A stretch of 64,000 bases of DNA from an uncultured Alphaproteobacteria bacterium (GTDB taxonomy: Bacteria > Pseudomonadota > Alphaproteobacteria > RF32 > CAG-239). The position numbers and the translations under genes are program-made. This document shows, one piece after another, positions 45,061 through 55,352 of this stretch. The notes below the pieces were generated by a model. That model was not told where the DNA came from. It saw only the letters and a list, made by a program, of their open reading frames with translations, and searched no databases. How positions within the stretch are numbered: the first letter of the stretch is position 1; each line of letters opens with the position of its first letter. The DNA lies in the NCBI GenBank assembly GCA_934254915.1, contig CAKQMH010000002.1:1-64000 (forward strand). The letters run 5' to 3'.

Positions 45061-45299
45061 CATTGTCATTCTGACCAAGCGTTTTTTATTTAAATGTCAT
45101 CCTGACCAAGCGCAGCGCGTGGAAGGATCTCGGCTATATTTTTTTGCGGTGTTGCAACAAGGTTTGATGTCGGGACTTCGCCCGACAGTACATTAAGGCC
45201 GAAATTTCTCCATTCCGCTACGCTCCAGTCGAAATGACATAAAAATAAAAATGCCACCTAAACAAGGTGGCATTTTTAAATATTTTGCACTGACTCATA
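45061..45299. repeat. Dispersed intergenic repeat, copy 2 (left module)
   Basis: This matches 282-489 with few changes; the palindromic part 45092-45240 is bounded by AAATGTCAT and AAATGACAT. It differs by an insertion of about 30 bases holding a terminator (45246-45278). Additional TGTCATTCTG-like fragments lie just to the left (45008-45075). The region 44925-45429 holds no gene that I can see. Confidence 0.75.
45246..45278 (-). terminator. Terminator downstream of the spc operon
   Basis: TAAAAATGCCACCT and AGGTGGCATTTTTA form a perfect 14-bp stem with loop AAACA. It is 150 bases after the rplO stop and could end the ribosomal transcripts. It interrupts the repeat relative to copy 1. Confidence 0.8.
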
Positions 45300-45423
45300 G
45301 AAGTTTGATATTTGCGGCGAATAGAAACAAAAGTCGGCGTGTAAAAATTCTAGTGTACAAAATAGTACATGAATTTTTACAACGCCGCCCCTTTTGTGAT
45401 TAGTCGCCCAAAGAGCAAACTTC
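45300..45423. repeat. 124-bp imperfect hairpin element, copy 2
   Basis: Nearly identical to 490-614, differing mainly in the loop (CAAAATA for CATTAAAG). The ends are GAAGTT and AACTTC. It lies 6 bases beyond the rplO stop codon. Its place marks the point where the ribosomal supercluster ends without secY. Confidence 0.75.
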
Positions 45424-45429
45424 CTTATA

Positions 45430-45882
45430 CTAAGCTAATTCAACCTTACCCCCAGCCTTCTCAACTGCTGCAACAGCAGCCTTTGAAGCTGAATTTACGG
45501 TAATGTTAGCTTTTGAAGTAATCGCACCACGTGCCAACAGACGAACACCGTCAAGTTGCTTGCTGATGACACCGGCTTTCATCAAAGCATCAATATTGAT
45601 TTCGGCAGCATTCAGTTTACCGGCATCAATTGCTTTTTGAATGGTGTCCAAGTTAACAACAGCAAACTCTTTAGCAAACGGATTCTTAAAACCGCGTTTC
45701 GGGAGTCTGCGGTAGATAGGCATTTGACCGCCTTCAAAACCGTTTACGGCAACACCCGAACGAGATTTTTGACCTTTCTGACCACGGCCGCCGGTTTTAC
45801 CCGAACCGCTGCCAATACCGCGGGCTACGCGTTTGCGTGACTTTCTGGCGCCTTCATTATCTTTAATTTCATTAAGTTTCAT
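45430..45882 (-). CDS. rplO: Ribosomal protein uL15
   Basis: This 150-residue large-subunit protein joins late in 50S assembly. The N-terminal [28 protein letters not shown] (shown here only by its start [16 protein letters not shown]) is its RNA-binding hallmark. It is the last gene of the window's S10-spc run. secY, normally next, is missing; hairpin element copy 2 follows instead. The spacer to rpmD is unusually long at 116 bases. Confidence 0.96.
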   Translation of the reverse strand: MKLNEIKDNEGARKSRKRVARGIGSGSGKTGGRGQKGQKSRSGVAVNGFEGGQMPIYRRLPKRGFKNPFAKEFAVVNLDTIQKAIDAGKLNAAEINIDALMKAGVISKQLDGVRLLARGAITSKANITVNSASKAAVAAVEKAGGKVELA

Positions 45883-45944
45883 ATCTTTTCACCTTAATTT
45901 TGCAGTTTACACTTCATCAATTCTAAATCATAAAATTCAGGAGC

Positions 45945-45984
45945 AAGTGCCGGACCGGATTTTATCTAATCAAGCGCGGCACTT
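45945..45984 (-). repeat. Inverted repeat in the rpmD-rplO spacer
   Basis: AAGTGCCG and CGGCACTT, a perfect 8-bp stem with a 24-base loop, in a 116-base spacer of the spc operon. No T-run follows. It could stabilise or process the mRNA between the two genes, or be part of a regulatory element. Confidence 0.4.
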
Positions 45985-45998
45985 TTAATTCCTCAATC

Positions 45999-46184
45999 TT
46001 ACTCTTCAACCTTAACGAGGTGAGCAACCTTCTTAATCATACCGCGGACAGCCGGTGTATCTTCCAAAACAACAACTTTGTGCATCTTGTTCAAGCCAAG
46101 ACCAACCAAAGTAGCCTTTTGGATATCCGGACGACCGATTGTGCTACCGATTTGGGTTACTTTAATAGTTTTCTTTGTAGCCAT
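45999..46184 (-). CDS. rpmD: Ribosomal protein uL30
   Basis: A 61-residue large-subunit protein with the conserved [20 protein letters not shown] and [20 protein letters not shown] segments (each within the expected length). It is absent from some bacteria, so its presence here is informative. It starts 2 bases after rpsE. Confidence 0.95.
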   Translation of the reverse strand: MATKKTIKVTQIGSTIGRPDIQKATLVGLGLNKMHKVVVLEDTPAVRGMIKKVAHLVKVEE

Positions 46185-46186
46185 GA

Positions 46187-46756
46187 TTAAGCCTCCTCAA
46201 TAGCCATTTTCGCATTACCGGAATTTTCACGGCGGCTTACAATATCACCAACTTTTTTACCGCGTTTTGCAGCAACCATACGAGGTGAATTGATACCTTG
46301 CAAAGCGTTGAATGTAGCTTTAATCATATTGTACGGGTTGTTAGAACCCATAGATTTTGCAACCACATCCTGAACTCCGAGAACTTCGAAAATTGCACGC
46401 ATCGGACCACCGGCAATGACACCGGTACCGGCAGGAGCTGTTCTCAAGAAAACTTTACCTGCGCCGAAACGACCGGCAATATCATGGTGCAAAGTTCTGC
46501 CTTCGCGCAAAGGAATGCGAACCATATTCTTTTTAGCTTCATTAGTAGCTTTGGTAATAGCCTCCGGAACTTCCGAAGCCTTACCTGTACCGTAACCAAC
46601 GCGGCCTTTCTGATCACCGACGACAACGACGGCAGCAAAAGACATTGTACGACCGCCCTTAACGGTTTTGGCTACACGATTAATATGAACCAGTTTCTCA
46701 ACCAATTCTTCTTTTTTCTCAGTCTTATTACGACGTTCTACAGCTTGTTGTGCCAT
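46187..46756 (-). CDS. rpsE: Ribosomal protein uS5
   Basis: This 189-residue small-subunit protein guards translational accuracy and lies near the mRNA entry. The double-stranded RNA-binding-like N domain ([18 protein letters not shown]) and the C domain with [20 protein letters not shown] are intact. It lies between rplR and rpmD. Confidence 0.96.
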   Translation of the reverse strand: MAQQAVERRNKTEKKEELVEKLVHINRVAKTVKGGRTMSFAAVVVVGDQKGRVGYGTGKASEVPEAITKATNEAKKNMVRIPLREGRTLHHDIAGRFGAGKVFLRTAPAGTGVIAGGPMRAIFEVLGVQDVVAKSMGSNNPYNMIKATFNALQGINSPRMVAAKRGKKVGDIVSRRENSGNAKMAIEEA

Positions 46757-46766
46757 TTTAATCTCC

Positions 46767-47129
46767 TTAGAATTTCAAACCAGCTTCACGAGCTGCATCA
46801 GCCAAAGCTTTAACACGGCCATGATAGATATAACCGCCTCTGTCAAAGACAACTTCGCTGACGCCGGACTTAACAGCGCGCTCGGCAACAACTTTACCGA
46901 TAAAGCTTGCTGCTTCAACCGTTGAAGACTTTTTAACATTATCTCTGATTTCTTTATCTAACGTAGAAGCAGAAACAACGGTTGTACCTTTGGCATCGTC
47001 AATAATCTGAGCATAAATATGTTTTCCGCTGCGAAATACAGACAATCTCATCTTTCCATTCGCAACTTTCTTCAAAGCCGCTCTAATACGACCTTTTCTT
47101 TTCTGAAATAACTCTCTTGGCGTATTCAT
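46767..47129 (-). CDS. rplR: Ribosomal protein uL18
   Basis: The 120-residue protein binds 5S rRNA with L5 and L25. The N-terminal [20 protein letters not shown] and C-terminal [20 protein letters not shown] are the conserved parts. It lies 10 bases before rpsE and 11 after rplF. Confidence 0.95.
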   Translation of the reverse strand: MNTPRELFQKRKGRIRAALKKVANGKMRLSVFRSGKHIYAQIIDDAKGTTVVSASTLDKEIRDNVKKSSTVEAASFIGKVVAERAVKSGVSEVVFDRGGYIYHGRVKALADAAREAGLKF

Positions 47130-47140
47130 TAACTTATTCC

Positions 47141-47680
47141 TTATTTCTTCTTGCCTTCTTTACGACGGATGTATTCGCCTTCATATTTAACGCCTTTACC
47201 TTTATACGGTTCAGGTTTTCTGAATTTGCGAATTTCCGCGGTAAATTGACCGACAAGTTGTTTATCTGCACCAGAGATGCTGATTTGGGTCGGAGTCGGG
47301 CAAGCAACTTTAATGCCGTTAGGAGCCTCAACCGGAACATCGTGAGAGAAACCTAAAGACAAAACCAATTTATTGCTGCCTTCTACACGGGCTTTATAAC
47401 CCACACCAACTAACTCCAAGTTTTTGGTAAAGCCGTCATGAACACCTTTAACAATAGTGTTGATGTTGGCTCTGGTAGTACCCCACAAAGCACGAGCATG
47501 CTTATTTTCTGTTTTCGGAGTAACTACAATCTTGTTGTCTTGTAATTCAACATTAATGTGATCAGCATCAAAGCTGTGGGTTAATTCACCCAATTTGCCT
47601 TTAGCTGTAATCAAATTGCCGTTAATGGCAACAGTAACGCCTTCAGGGACGATAACCGGATATTTACCAATTCTAGACAT
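47141..47680 (-). CDS. rplF: Ribosomal protein uL6
   Basis: At 179 residues it is normal in length, made of two similar domains. The C-terminal [20 protein letters not shown] is the rRNA-contact signature near the factor-binding site. It starts 12 bases after rpsH. Confidence 0.96.
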   Translation of the reverse strand: MSRIGKYPVIVPEGVTVAINGNLITAKGKLGELTHSFDADHINVELQDNKIVVTPKTENKHARALWGTTRANINTIVKGVHDGFTKNLELVGVGYKARVEGSNKLVLSLGFSHDVPVEAPNGIKVACPTPTQISISGADKQLVGQFTAEIRKFRKPEPYKGKGVKYEGEYIRRKEGKKK

Positions 47681-47692
47681 CCATTTTCTCCC

Positions 47693-48091
47693 TTAAAATA
47701 CTTGACACAGAATTTCACCGCCGACATTGGCCTTGCGAGCTTCATTATCGCTCATAACTCCGTTCGGAGTAGAGATGATAGAGATACCCAGACCATTGTA
47801 AACTCTCGGCAAATCTTTAACGCTAGAATAAACCCGGCGTCCCGGAGTTGATACACGGTAAATTTCAGTAATAACCGAAGTACCTTCATGGTACTTTAAT
47901 TTGATGTGAAGTTCATCAACGCCCGGACGAACATTAGCCTTTTCATAACCGGCAATGTAGCCTTCTTTTTTCAAAACTTCCAAAACATTTTCACGCAAGC
48001 GAGAAGCAGGTGATACGACCTCGTTTTTCTTCGCTCTTTGTGCGTTTCTAATGCGTGTGAGCATATCGCCCAAAGGATCAGACATAGACAT
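47693..48091 (-). CDS. rpsH: Ribosomal protein uS8
   Basis: The 132-residue protein is a primary 16S rRNA binder and, in other bacteria, the repressor of the spc operon. [13 protein letters not shown] near the C terminus is the conserved signature. The first ATG of MSMSDP has AGGAG nine bases upstream; starting at the second is possible. Confidence 0.96.
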   Translation of the reverse strand: MSMSDPLGDMLTRIRNAQRAKKNEVVSPASRLRENVLEVLKKEGYIAGYEKANVRPGVDELHIKLKYHEGTSVITEIYRVSTPGRRVYSSVKDLPRVYNGLGISIISTPNGVMSDNEARKANVGGEILCQVF

Positions 48092-48103
48092 TATCTTTAT
48101 CTC

Positions 48104-48409
48104 CTACCAGCTTGATTTTACTAAACCAGGAATTTCGCCGAAGCTTGCCATATCTCTGAGTTCGATACGAGCCAAACCGAATTTCCGATAAACACCACGA
48201 GAACGACCGGTCAATTTGCAACGATTTCTGTAACGAATCTTTGCAGAGTTACGCGGCATCTCAGCTAATTTAAGAGTAGCCTGGAATCTCTCTTCCGGAG
48301 AGATGGTTTTATCCATGACTATCTTTTTGAGCTTATTGCGGCGAGAAGCAAATTTCTCAGCCATTTTAGCTCTTTTCAAGTTTCTGTAAACTGAACTTGT
48401 TTTTGCCAT
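48104..48409 (-). CDS. rpsN: Ribosomal protein uS14, zinc-free long form
   Basis: This is the 101-residue form without the CXXC zinc site, as in most proteobacteria. RNRCKLTGRSRGVYRKFGLA is the usual signature and appears whole. It lies between rplE and rpsH. Confidence 0.96.
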   Translation of the reverse strand: MAKTSSVYRNLKRAKMAEKFASRRNKLKKIVMDKTISPEERFQATLKLAEMPRNSAKIRYRNRCKLTGRSRGVYRKFGLARIELRDMASFGEIPGLVKSSW

Positions 48410-48423
48410 AGTAAAATCTCCAC

Positions 48424-48963
48424 TTATTTCTTGTAAGGAAGGTTAAAGCCGGTCAGCAAAGCTTTTGCTTCTTCATCAGTTTTGGCTGATGTGCAGATGC
48501 AAATATCCATACCGCGGATGTTTTCAACCTTATCATAGTTGATTTCAGGGAAGATAATTTGCTCTTTAATACCGAAAGCAAAGTTACCTCTGCCGTCAAA
48601 GTTTTTACCGGTAATACCGTGAAAATCTCTAACGCGCGGCAATGCCATATTAATCAGTCTTTCCAAGAACTCATACATTCTGGTTGAACGCAAAGTAACT
48701 TTGGCACCGATCGGCATACCTTCTCTAACCTTAAAAGTAGCGATTGACTTACGAGCTTTGGTAACAACCGGTTTTTGACCGGCAATCAAAGCCAATTCGT
48801 CAACGGCATTGTTCAGTTTTTTCTTATCGGTAACGGCATCGCCAACGCCGATATTCAAAACAATTTTAGTCAACTTCGGAATCTCATGTGGGTTGGTGTA
48901 ACCGAATTTTTCCACAAGAGATTTTTTTATGACTTCATTGTACAAGTTTTCAAAATTTGCCAT
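48424..48963 (-). CDS. rplE: Ribosomal protein uL5
   Basis: A 179-residue protein that contacts 5S rRNA and the P-site t[21 protein letters not shown] and [18 protein letters not shown] (in the sequence [19 protein letters not shown]) are visible. It lies 11 bases after rplX. Confidence 0.96.
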   Translation of the reverse strand: MANFENLYNEVIKKSLVEKFGYTNPHEIPKLTKIVLNIGVGDAVTDKKKLNNAVDELALIAGQKPVVTKARKSIATFKVREGMPIGAKVTLRSTRMYEFLERLINMALPRVRDFHGITGKNFDGRGNFAFGIKEQIIFPEINYDKVENIRGMDICICTSAKTDEEAKALLTGFNLPYKK

Positions 48964-48974
48964 AAATTTTTCTC

Positions 48975-49292
48975 CTACTTATCGATTACTTCACCGGACT
49001 TACGAGCGACGCGCACTTTCTTTCCATTTTCGACTTTGTAGCCGACTTTAGTTGCCTTACCCGATTTCGGATCTTTAACAGCAACGTTCGAAACGTTAAT
49101 CGGCGCTTCTTTAGTAACGATACCGCCAGGAGTAGTTTGGCTGGGTTTGGTGTGTCTTTTAACCAGGTTAACACCTTGCACAACCACTTTACCTTCTTTC
49201 GGCATAGCTTTTACTACTTCACCAGTTTTGCCTTTGTCATCACCTGACAAAATTACAACTTGGTCACCCTTTTTAATTTTTAATTTAGGCAT
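48975..49292 (-). CDS. rplX: Ribosomal protein uL24
   Basis: This 105-residue assembly initiator has the KOW motif at the N terminus ([19 protein letters not shown]). Its ATG overlaps the rplN stop in a TAATG. Confidence 0.95.
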   Translation of the reverse strand: MPKLKIKKGDQVVILSGDDKGKTGEVVKAMPKEGKVVVQGVNLVKRHTKPSQTTPGGIVTKEAPINVSNVAVKDPKSGKATKVGYKVENGKKVRVARKSGEVIDK

Positions 49293-49660
49293 TATAATAC
49301 CTCCGGTGCTAATGAAATTATTTTCATAAATTTCTTTGCACGCAACTCTCTGGTGACAGGGCCAAAGATACGAGTACCGATTGGCTCACCGTCCTTATTA
49401 ATAAGAACTGCAGCATTTTTATCAAAACGGATAACTGATCCGTCTTTACGTCTGATGTCCGAAGCTGTGCGAACGATCACAGCTTTCAAAACATCACCTT
49501 TCTTAACACGACCCTTTGGAATAGCGTCTTTAACTGACACTACAATAACGTCGCCAACAGAAGCATGCATTCTCTTGGACCCGCCAAGAACCTTAATGCA
49601 CTGCACCTGACGTGCGCCAGAGTTGTCGGCTACATCTAGGTTGGTTTGCATCTGTATCAT
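49292..49660 (-). CDS. rplN: Ribosomal protein uL14
   Basis: The 122-residue protein shows the classic [18 protein letters not shown] region and ends in a conserved SLAPEVL. It is the first gene of the spc part. A 63-base spacer with a hairpin separates it from rpsQ. Confidence 0.96.
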   Translation of the reverse strand: MIQMQTNLDVADNSGARQVQCIKVLGGSKRMHASVGDVIVVSVKDAIPKGRVKKGDVLKAVIVRTASDIRRKDGSVIRFDKNAAVLINKDGEPIGTRIFGPVTRELRAKKFMKIISLAPEVL

Positions 49661-49688
49661 TTTTTACTTCCTTTTCTTAATTTTGTTT

Positions 49689-49717
49689 CTGTTTTAGACA
49701 TACAACGCTTAAAACAG
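49689..49717 (-). repeat. Hairpin in the rpsQ-rplN spacer (S10/spc boundary)
   Basis: CTGTTTTA and TAAAACAG, a perfect 8-bp stem with a 13-base loop, in the only sizeable gap of the gene run rpsJ to rplX. It may mark an internal processing or regulatory site between the two classical operons. Confidence 0.4.
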
Positions 49718-49723
49718 TAACTC

Positions 49724-49960
49724 CTAGGCGTTATCAACGATTACAGTCCAACATTTGGTTTTTGAATAAGGTACGGATTCTTCAATACGTACAATATCGC
49801 CAACTTTGAACTGATTGTTTTCATCATGAGCCGCGTACTTTTTGCTTTTCTTGATGAATTTCTTGTAAACAGGGTGCATAACCTGACGTTCTACGCTGAC
49901 AACGACAGTCTTATCCTGTTTATCACTTACAACAACACCTTGAAGAATTCTTTTAGGCAT
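49724..49960 (-). CDS. rpsQ: Ribosomal protein uS17
   Basis: A 78-residue OB-fold primary binder of 16S rRNA, with [20 protein letters not shown] and the [19 protein letters not shown] end ([16 protein letters not shown]). It is the last gene of the S10 part. Confidence 0.95.
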   Translation of the reverse strand: MPKRILQGVVVSDKQDKTVVVSVERQVMHPVYKKFIKKSKKYAAHDENNQFKVGDIVRIEESVPYSKTKCWTVIVDNA

Positions 49961-49971
49961 AGTCTTTTCTC

Positions 49972-50169
49972 CTAACTATTCTTCTTGCGCTCAGCAATGA
50001 GCGTGTTGATTTTTGCTACTTCACGACGGACGTTTCTTAATACCGCAGTATTTTGTAATTGTCCAGTGGATTGTTGTACTCTCAAGTTAAATTGTTCTTT
50101 TTTGCATTCCAACAATTTAGCTTCAAGCTCATCAATACTCATAGCACGAAGATCTTTTGTTTTTACCAT
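49972..50169 (-). CDS. rpmC: Ribosomal protein uL29
   Basis: This 65-residue helical hairpin protein lies near the peptide exit tunnel. The segments [20 protein letters not shown] and [15 protein letters not shown] are typical. It lies 3 bases after rplP. Confidence 0.95.
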   Translation of the reverse strand: MVKTKDLRAMSIDELEAKLLECKKEQFNLRVQQSTGQLQNTAVLRNVRREVAKINTLIAERKKNS

Positions 50170-50172
50170 TGT

Positions 50173-50598
50173 TTAAGCTCCTTGCTCTGAATTCAGTTTT
50201 TTAACGAACTTGGTTTTAACCGGCAGTTTAGCTGCACCGAGGGCAAATGCTGAGCGTGCGGTTTCTTCATCTACACCTTCACACTCAAACATAATGCGGC
50301 CCGGATGTACGCGAGCTACCCAGAACTCAACAGAGCCTTTACCTTTACCCATACGAACTTCGGCAGGTTTGTCCGAAACCGGTACGTCAGGGAAAATTCT
50401 GATCCACAATCTTCCGGCTCTCTTCATTTCACGGGTAATTGCACGACGAGCAGCCTCAATTTGGCGAGCCGTAATGCGTTCCGGCGTAAGAGCTTTTAAT
50501 CCATATGAACCAAAACTCAAGCTGAATCCGCCTTTAGCATCGCCGTGAATACGGCCTTTATGCTGCTTGCGGAACTTTAATCTTTTTGGACTTAACAT
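50173..50598 (-). CDS. rplP: Ribosomal protein uL16
   Basis: The 141-residue protein lies by the A site. [17 protein letters not shown] near the start and GRMWIRIFP-like [12 protein letters not shown] with [16 protein letters not shown] are its signatures. Confidence 0.96.
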   Translation of the reverse strand: MLSPKRLKFRKQHKGRIHGDAKGGFSLSFGSYGLKALTPERITARQIEAARRAITREMKRAGRLWIRIFPDVPVSDKPAEVRMGKGKGSVEFWVARVHPGRIMFECEGVDEETARSAFALGAAKLPVKTKFVKKLNSEQGA

Positions 50599-50615
50599 TT
50601 TCTAAAACCTCATTC

Positions 50616-51284
50616 TTATTTTTGTTCAGCCAACTTTTTATCTTGTGCCATTGGATCGTGGGCCATAATTTCACCTTTGTAGATCCACACCTTAACGCCA
50701 CAAGCACCATAAGTTGTGTGAGCCGTAGAGGTTGCATAATCAATGTCAGCACGCAGAGTGTGCAAAGGCACGCGGCCTTCACGATAGTACTCGGTACGAG
50801 CAATTTCAGCACCGCCCAAACGGCCTGAACAGCTAACCTTGATACCTTCAGCACCCAAACGCAAAGCTGACTGCATAACGCGTTTCATTGCCCGACGGAA
50901 AGCCACACGGCGTTCCAACTGTTGAGCTACGCTGTCTGCAACTAATTTTGCATCAAGCTCAGGTTTTCTAACTTCCAAGATGTTCAATTGAACTTCCGAT
51001 TCGGTCATCTTTTGAATTTCCTTGCGCAAATTCTCAATATCTTGACCTTTCTTACCAATAACAACACCCGGTCTTGCCGAATGAATTGTAACTCTGGCTT
51101 TTTTAGCAGGACGTTCGATTACGATTCTGCTAACACCGGCCTGAGCCAATTTATCCTTCAAGAATTCTTTAATTTTAACGTCTTCGAGGAGGTAATCAGC
51201 GTATTTTTCATCGGCATACCAACGCGAATCCCAAGTGCGGTTTACACCCAAACGAAGACTGGTAGGATTAACTTTTTGTCCCAT
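50616..51284 (-). CDS. rpsC: Ribosomal protein uS3
   Basis: This 222-residue protein lines the mRNA entry and has helicase activity with S4 and S5. The start at 51284 ([18 protein letters not shown]) follows GGGGAG; the nine-codon extension overlaps rplV. The KH loop [18 protein letters not shown] and the C-terminal [10 protein letters not shown] are intact. Confidence 0.96.
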   Translation of the reverse strand: MGQKVNPTSLRLGVNRTWDSRWYADEKYADYLLEDVKIKEFLKDKLAQAGVSRIVIERPAKKARVTIHSARPGVVIGKKGQDIENLRKEIQKMTESEVQLNILEVRKPELDAKLVADSVAQQLERRVAFRRAMKRVMQSALRLGAEGIKVSCSGRLGGAEIARTEYYREGRVPLHTLRADIDYATSTAHTTYGACGVKVWIYKGEIMAHDPMAQDKKLAEQK

Positions 51285-51288
51285 TATC

Positions 51289-51666
51289 TTACTCCCCGCG
51301 TTCTGCAACAATGATTGTCATGTTTGAGAAAGGCTTCAAAACTCTAGCCCCTCTGCCACGGCCTCTGGCGTGCATACGTTTCATAACCAAACCTTTGCCG
51401 ACAAAAGCTTCTTTAACATAAAGCTTATCAATATTTAACTGATGGTTGTTTTCAGCATTGGCGATAGCCGATTGTAAAACAGCCAAAGCTACTTTAGCGA
51501 TTCTCTTCTTTGAAAAGCTCAATTCTGCTACAGCGTTTGAAGCATTCAAACCGCGAATCGATTGGGCTACCAAATTCAGCTTGCGAGGGCTGGTGCGAAT
51601 AGAATGGCAAATAGCCAAAGCTTCGTTTGCTTCTACTCTTCTTGCATCTTTAGATTTGCTCATCAT
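51289..51666 (-). CDS. rplV: Ribosomal protein uL22
   Basis: The 125-residue protein lines the exit tunnel with its long beta-hairpin ([19 protein letters not shown]), where macrolide-resistance changes can occur. Its ATG overlaps the rpsS stop (TAATG). Either ATG of the MM pair may serve. Confidence 0.95.
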   Translation of the reverse strand: MMSKSKDARRVEANEALAICHSIRTSPRKLNLVAQSIRGLNASNAVAELSFSKKRIAKVALAVLQSAIANAENNHQLNIDKLYVKEAFVGKGLVMKRMHARGRGRGARVLKPFSNMTIIVAERGE

Positions 51667-51944
51667 TAACCTCTCTTAGCTTTCTTGTCTGCGGCGTGAC
51701 CGTAGAATGTACGAGTCGGCGCAAACTCACCGAATTTATGCCCAACCATATCCTCAGTAACCAATACAGGGATAAATTTGTGACCATTGTGGACGCCGAA
51801 TGTCAAACCGACAAACTGCGGCAACATTGTTGAACGGCGTGACCAGATTTTAATCACTTCATTACGGCTGGAAGATCTTGCTGCTTCAGCTTTTTTGAGA
51901 AGATAGCCATCAACAAACGGCCCTTTCCATACGGAACGTGTCAT
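51666..51944 (-). CDS. rpsS: Ribosomal protein uS19
   Basis: At 92 residues it has the standard form. [19 protein letters not shown] and [16 protein letters not shown] are the signatures of this head protein. Confidence 0.96.
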   Translation of the reverse strand: MTRSVWKGPFVDGYLLKKAEAARSSSRNEVIKIWSRRSTMLPQFVGLTFGVHNGHKFIPVLVTEDMVGHKFGEFAPTRTFYGHAADKKAKRG

Positions 51945-51956
51945 TAGCGTTTCTCC

Positions 51957-52793
51957 TTATTTCTTTTTGTTTTCATGACGGCTTCTCATAATGAACTTAT
52001 CCGTCTTTTTGTTAGTACGAGTCTTAGCACCCTTAGTCGGTTTACCCCAAGGAGTAACCGGATGACGACCGCCCGAAGTACGACCTTCACCACCACCATG
52101 CGGGTGATCAACCGGGTTCATAGCAACACCGCGTGAAACCGGACGATTGCCCAGCCAACGGTTGCGACCAGCCTTACCCAGTGATTTGTTTTGGTTGTCC
52201 GGATTCGAAACTGCACCGACCGTAGCCAAGCATTCTTCACGGACAATTCTCAATTCACCGGAACTCAGTTTCAACTGAGCATAACCGGCGTCTTTACCAA
52301 CGAGTTGAGCATAGCAGCCGGCAGAGCGAACCAATTGTCCCCCTTTGCCTGCGCGCAGTTCAACGTTGTGGATAATAGTACCGACCGGCATATTTTTCAG
52401 AGGCATAGCGTTACCCGGTTTAATATCTGCTTTGTTAGAAGCAATAACTTTATCACCGGCTTTCAATCTCTGCGGAGCCAAAATATAAGCCTTTTCGCCG
52501 TCTTCATAGCTGATTAAAGCGATGAAAGCCGAACGGTTAGGATCATATTCGATTCTCTCGACAGTAGCCTCGTTGTCAAATTTGTTACGTTTGAAGTCAA
52601 TAACACGCAATTTGCGTTTATGACCGCCACCGATTCTGCGACTTGTAACGTGACCGAAATTATCACGTCCGCCGGTTTTGGTTAAACCGACAGTCAAAGT
52701 TTTTTCGGGTTTGCCTTTATACAGCTCGCCTCTATCAACGATAACGAGCTGACGAAGTCCAGGAGATGTGGGCTTATAATTTTTTAATGCCAT
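51957..52793 (-). CDS. rplB: Ribosomal protein uL2
   Basis: The 278-residue protein is the most conserved large-subunit protein, needed for subunit joining and peptidyl transfer. The functional His lies in [18 protein letters not shown]. It is 3 bases after rplW. Confidence 0.97.
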   Translation of the reverse strand: MALKNYKPTSPGLRQLVIVDRGELYKGKPEKTLTVGLTKTGGRDNFGHVTSRRIGGGHKRKLRVIDFKRNKFDNEATVERIEYDPNRSAFIALISYEDGEKAYILAPQRLKAGDKVIASNKADIKPGNAMPLKNMPVGTIIHNVELRAGKGGQLVRSAGCYAQLVGKDAGYAQLKLSSGELRIVREECLATVGAVSNPDNQNKSLGKAGRNRWLGNRPVSRGVAMNPVDHPHGGGEGRTSGGRHPVTPWGKPTKGAKTRTNKKTDKFIMRSRHENKKK

Positions 52794-52796
52794 GTC

Positions 52797-53114
52797 TTAA
52801 ATTCCTGTTGTAACATCAATATTTTGGCCTTCAGCAAGGGTAACGACCGCTTTCTTAAAATCAGAACGTTGTCCGATATAACCCTTAAAGCGTTTTTCCT
52901 TACCGAATTGACGAATTGTATTAACCTTGTTTACTTTAACGTTAAAGATGTTTTCAACTGCAGCTTTAACATCATCTTTTGAAGCAGACAAAGGAACTAA
53001 AAAAGTAACCTTACCGGCTTCCGAAGAAAGCATAGACTTTTCGGTAATAACCGGACGAACGAGTGTATCGTACATTTTGGCAGTTACATTGTTTGTTTTA
53101 TCAGACTTACTCAT
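52797..53114 (-). CDS. rplW: Ribosomal protein uL23
   Basis: This 105-residue protein at the tunnel exit docks trigger factor and [19 protein letters not shown] is the signature. I use the ATG at 53114, which overlaps the rplD stop by 4 bases and follows AGGAG; the frame opens seven codons earlier. Confidence 0.95.
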   Translation of the reverse strand: MSKSDKTNNVTAKMYDTLVRPVITEKSMLSSEAGKVTFLVPLSASKDDVKAAVENIFNVKVNKVNTIRQFGKEKRFKGYIGQRSDFKKAVVTLAEGQNIDVTTGI

Positions 53115-53734
53115 TTCAATCTCTCTCCTAAGCAAACAACTGCATCTTTAGTCAATACCAGTTTGTCTTTTCTCAAAATGTCGTAAACGTTGGCACCGAT
53201 AGTCGGCAAAACGTCAACACCAATGATATTTCTGGTTGCCAATGCAAAATTAATATCAACTTCCTTGCCATCAATAAACAAGCTGTTTGTCAGACCGCAG
53301 ACATTCAATTTGTCACGCAAATCTTTAGTCTTCGGAGCCGACAGCTTAGCTTCGTCAATGATAACCAAGTTACCCTCTTTAGCCTTAGCCGAAAGAGCTG
53401 TTTTCAGACCGAGTTTTCTAAACTTCTTGGTCAGTTCATGTGAATGATCGCGAACAACCGGACCAAAAACAATACCACCTTTTCTGAACTGAGTACCCTT
53501 GCGAGAACCCTGACGAGCACGACCGCCGCCTTTTTGCTTAAACGGTTTTGCCGGAGTCAAAGCAACTTCAGAACGGCCTTTGGTTTTATGGTTGCCTGAT
53601 TGCAATCTGGCAAGCTGCCAAACAACAACGCGGTGCAAAATGTCGGGACGGACTTCCAAACCGAAAATCGATTCGTCGAGTTCAATTGAACCAACATTTT
53701 TATTATCTAAATTCAAGATGTCCTGTTTCATCAT
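53111..53734 (-). CDS. rplD: Ribosomal protein uL4
   Basis: A 207-residue protein with an extended loop into the tunnel ([22 protein letters not shown] within residues 70-90). In enterobacteria it represses the S10 operon. The start is one of two adjacent ATGs. Confidence 0.96.
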   Translation of the reverse strand: MMKQDILNLDNKNVGSIELDESIFGLEVRPDILHRVVVWQLARLQSGNHKTKGRSEVALTPAKPFKQKGGGRARQGSRKGTQFRKGGIVFGPVVRDHSHELTKKFRKLGLKTALSAKAKEGNLVIIDEAKLSAPKTKDLRDKLNVCGLTNSLFIDGKEVDINFALATRNIIGVDVLPTIGANVYDILRKDKLVLTKDAVVCLGERLK

Positions 53735-53750
53735 TTCAATCCTTTAATTT

Positions 53751-54479
53751 CTATGCATTCTCAGCCGGAGTTTCAGCCTCGGCTTTAACTGCAACAGGTT
53801 CATCAACTTTTTTCAAACCGGCAGGCATCGGCAACTTAACCGTAGCAACTTTCTTAACAGCATCAGTAACGTAAACCCATCCGTTTTCCGAACCGGGAAC
53901 GCCGCCTTTAACCATAATCAAGCCTTTATCGGCATCAACAGCCACAACCTTGAGGTTTTGAACGGTAACGCGTTCATTACCCATATGTCCGGCCATTTTC
54001 TTGCCTTTGAATACCTTACCCGGATCTTGTCTTTGTCCTGTAGAACCATGAGCGCGGTGCGAAATAGAAACACCATGTGAAGCTTCCAAACCGGCAAAGT
54101 TGTGGCGTTTCATAACACCGGCAAAACCTTTACCGATTGATGTTCCGCAAACGTCAACATATTGACCCGGAACAAAATGTTCTACAGATAATACATCACC
54201 GACCGAAAGCAGGCAATCTTCAGAAACTCTGAACTCTGCCAATTTCTTTTTCGGCTCAACATTAGCTTTGGCAAAATGTCCTTTCATCGGCTTTGAAAGA
54301 TTCTTAGCCTTGATGCTGCCTGTACCGAGCTGAACAGCCGTATAGCCGTCGCGTTCAGTAGTTCTAACATCAACAACCTCCAAGCCGTCTACCGCCAAAA
54401 CAGTAACCGGAACATGAGTTCCGTCTGCTTCAAAAACGCGCGACATTCCAAGCTTTTTTGCGATTAGACCCGTACGCAT
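53751..54479 (-). CDS. rplC: Ribosomal protein uL3
   Basis: This 242-residue protein nucleates 50S assembly. I use the ATG at 54479 ([16 protein letters not shown]), with AAAGGA upstream; the frame opens 17 codons earlier. The methylated-Gln loop is in [21 protein letters not shown] 25-residue Ala/Glu/Val-rich tail extends it, as often seen in alphaproteobacteria. Confidence 0.96.
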   Translation of the reverse strand: MRTGLIAKKLGMSRVFEADGTHVPVTVLAVDGLEVVDVRTTERDGYTAVQLGTGSIKAKNLSKPMKGHFAKANVEPKKKLAEFRVSEDCLLSVGDVLSVEHFVPGQYVDVCGTSIGKGFAGVMKRHNFAGLEASHGVSISHRAHGSTGQRQDPGKVFKGKKMAGHMGNERVTVQNLKVVAVDADKGLIMVKGGVPGSENGWVYVTDAVKKVATVKLPMPAGLKKVDEPVAVKAEAETPAENA

Positions 54480-54539
54480 TATTATTTTTTCCTTTTCAAT
54501 TGGTTGACACTGTATTTCAAATGCCAACATTGGTTATTA

Positions 54540-54851
54540 TTACAATTTAATTTCAACATTTACACCGGCAGCCAAATCCAACTTCATCAAAGCATCAACC
54601 GTCTGCGGTGTGGGATCAACGATATCAAGAAGTCTTTTGTGAGTACGGATTTCGAACTGCTCGCGAGACTTTTTATCAACGTGCGGAGAACGGTTAACCG
54701 TAAACTTCTCAATTCTGGTAGGGAGAGGAATAGGACCTCTGACATTTGCCCCGGTTCTTTTGGCCGTATGAACGATTTCTTTTGTAGACAAATCAAGCAA
54801 ACGATGATCAAAAGCTTTGAGGCGAATTCTGATATTTTGTGTATCCATCAT
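54540..54851 (-). CDS. rpsJ: Ribosomal protein uS10 / NusE
   Basis: The 103-residue protein is part of the 30S head and, as NusE, of antitermination complexes. [20 protein letters not shown] and [18 protein letters not shown] are the signatures. It is the first gene of the ribosomal run here; tuf, often upstream, is absent. Confidence 0.97.
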   Translation of the reverse strand: MMDTQNIRIRLKAFDHRLLDLSTKEIVHTAKRTGANVRGPIPLPTRIEKFTVNRSPHVDKKSREQFEIRTHKRLLDIVDPTPQTVDALMKLDLAAGVNVEIKL

Positions 54852-54885
54852 TTTAAATACTTTTCCTATAACTAGACGGCAAAAC

Positions 54886-55242
54886 TCACACTCTCAGAAG
54901 TTTGCCATCTAAAATGTTAAACTCTGCAAAACCGTTTACAAATAAAGGGATTGCGATATGTTTTATATCCGAATTTTCGACCACAGAAACTGCGTCTTCC
55001 AATTCTTGTGAGCCTCTTTTAACATAGACAAACAAATATTGCAAGCGAAAAAATCAATTTTTTTCAAATTTATATACTTTGAATCCCTTGCTCCGACTCT
55101 TATTGAGTCGTTTCAACGATTCGCTGATATCAGACTCTGAAAATTATAAATATTGTCCATTATAGACAAAATCAGCTTTGTTTATGTCTAAAATATTACC
55201 CTATACTTTAGTTTTAGATTTGTCAGCACTCATTAATGACAT
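54886..55242 (-). pseudogene. Possible decayed reading frame upstream of rpsJ
   Basis: One minus-strand frame runs from an ATG at 55242 to a TGA at 54886 (118 codons) with only three internal stops (TAG, TAA, TGA). The last 52 codons are open from a TTG at 55044. The pieces read like protein (for example SDISESLKRLNKSRS, then ELEDAVSVVENSDIKH and IPLFVNGFAEF). It may be a degraded gene or a chance low-stop stretch in the leader of the S10 operon. The stretch 54852-55352 holds no other gene that I can see. Confidence 0.3.
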
Positions 55243-55352
55243 ATTATGTTGTGTGTTGAAAATATTACTACTTTTTATTGAACGAAAAAATTTTTAAGCG
55301 TAATATACGATTGAAAATTGAATCCTGCTCCACATCTAGAGAGTTAAGAGAA

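Noticed and set aside
54886..55242. In-frame TGA, TAG and TAA read as sense codons (alternative genetic code)
   Set aside because: TGA ends real genes in the window (for example the first ABC permease at 4131-4133), Trp is coded by TGG, and all housekeeping genes have normal lengths under the standard code.
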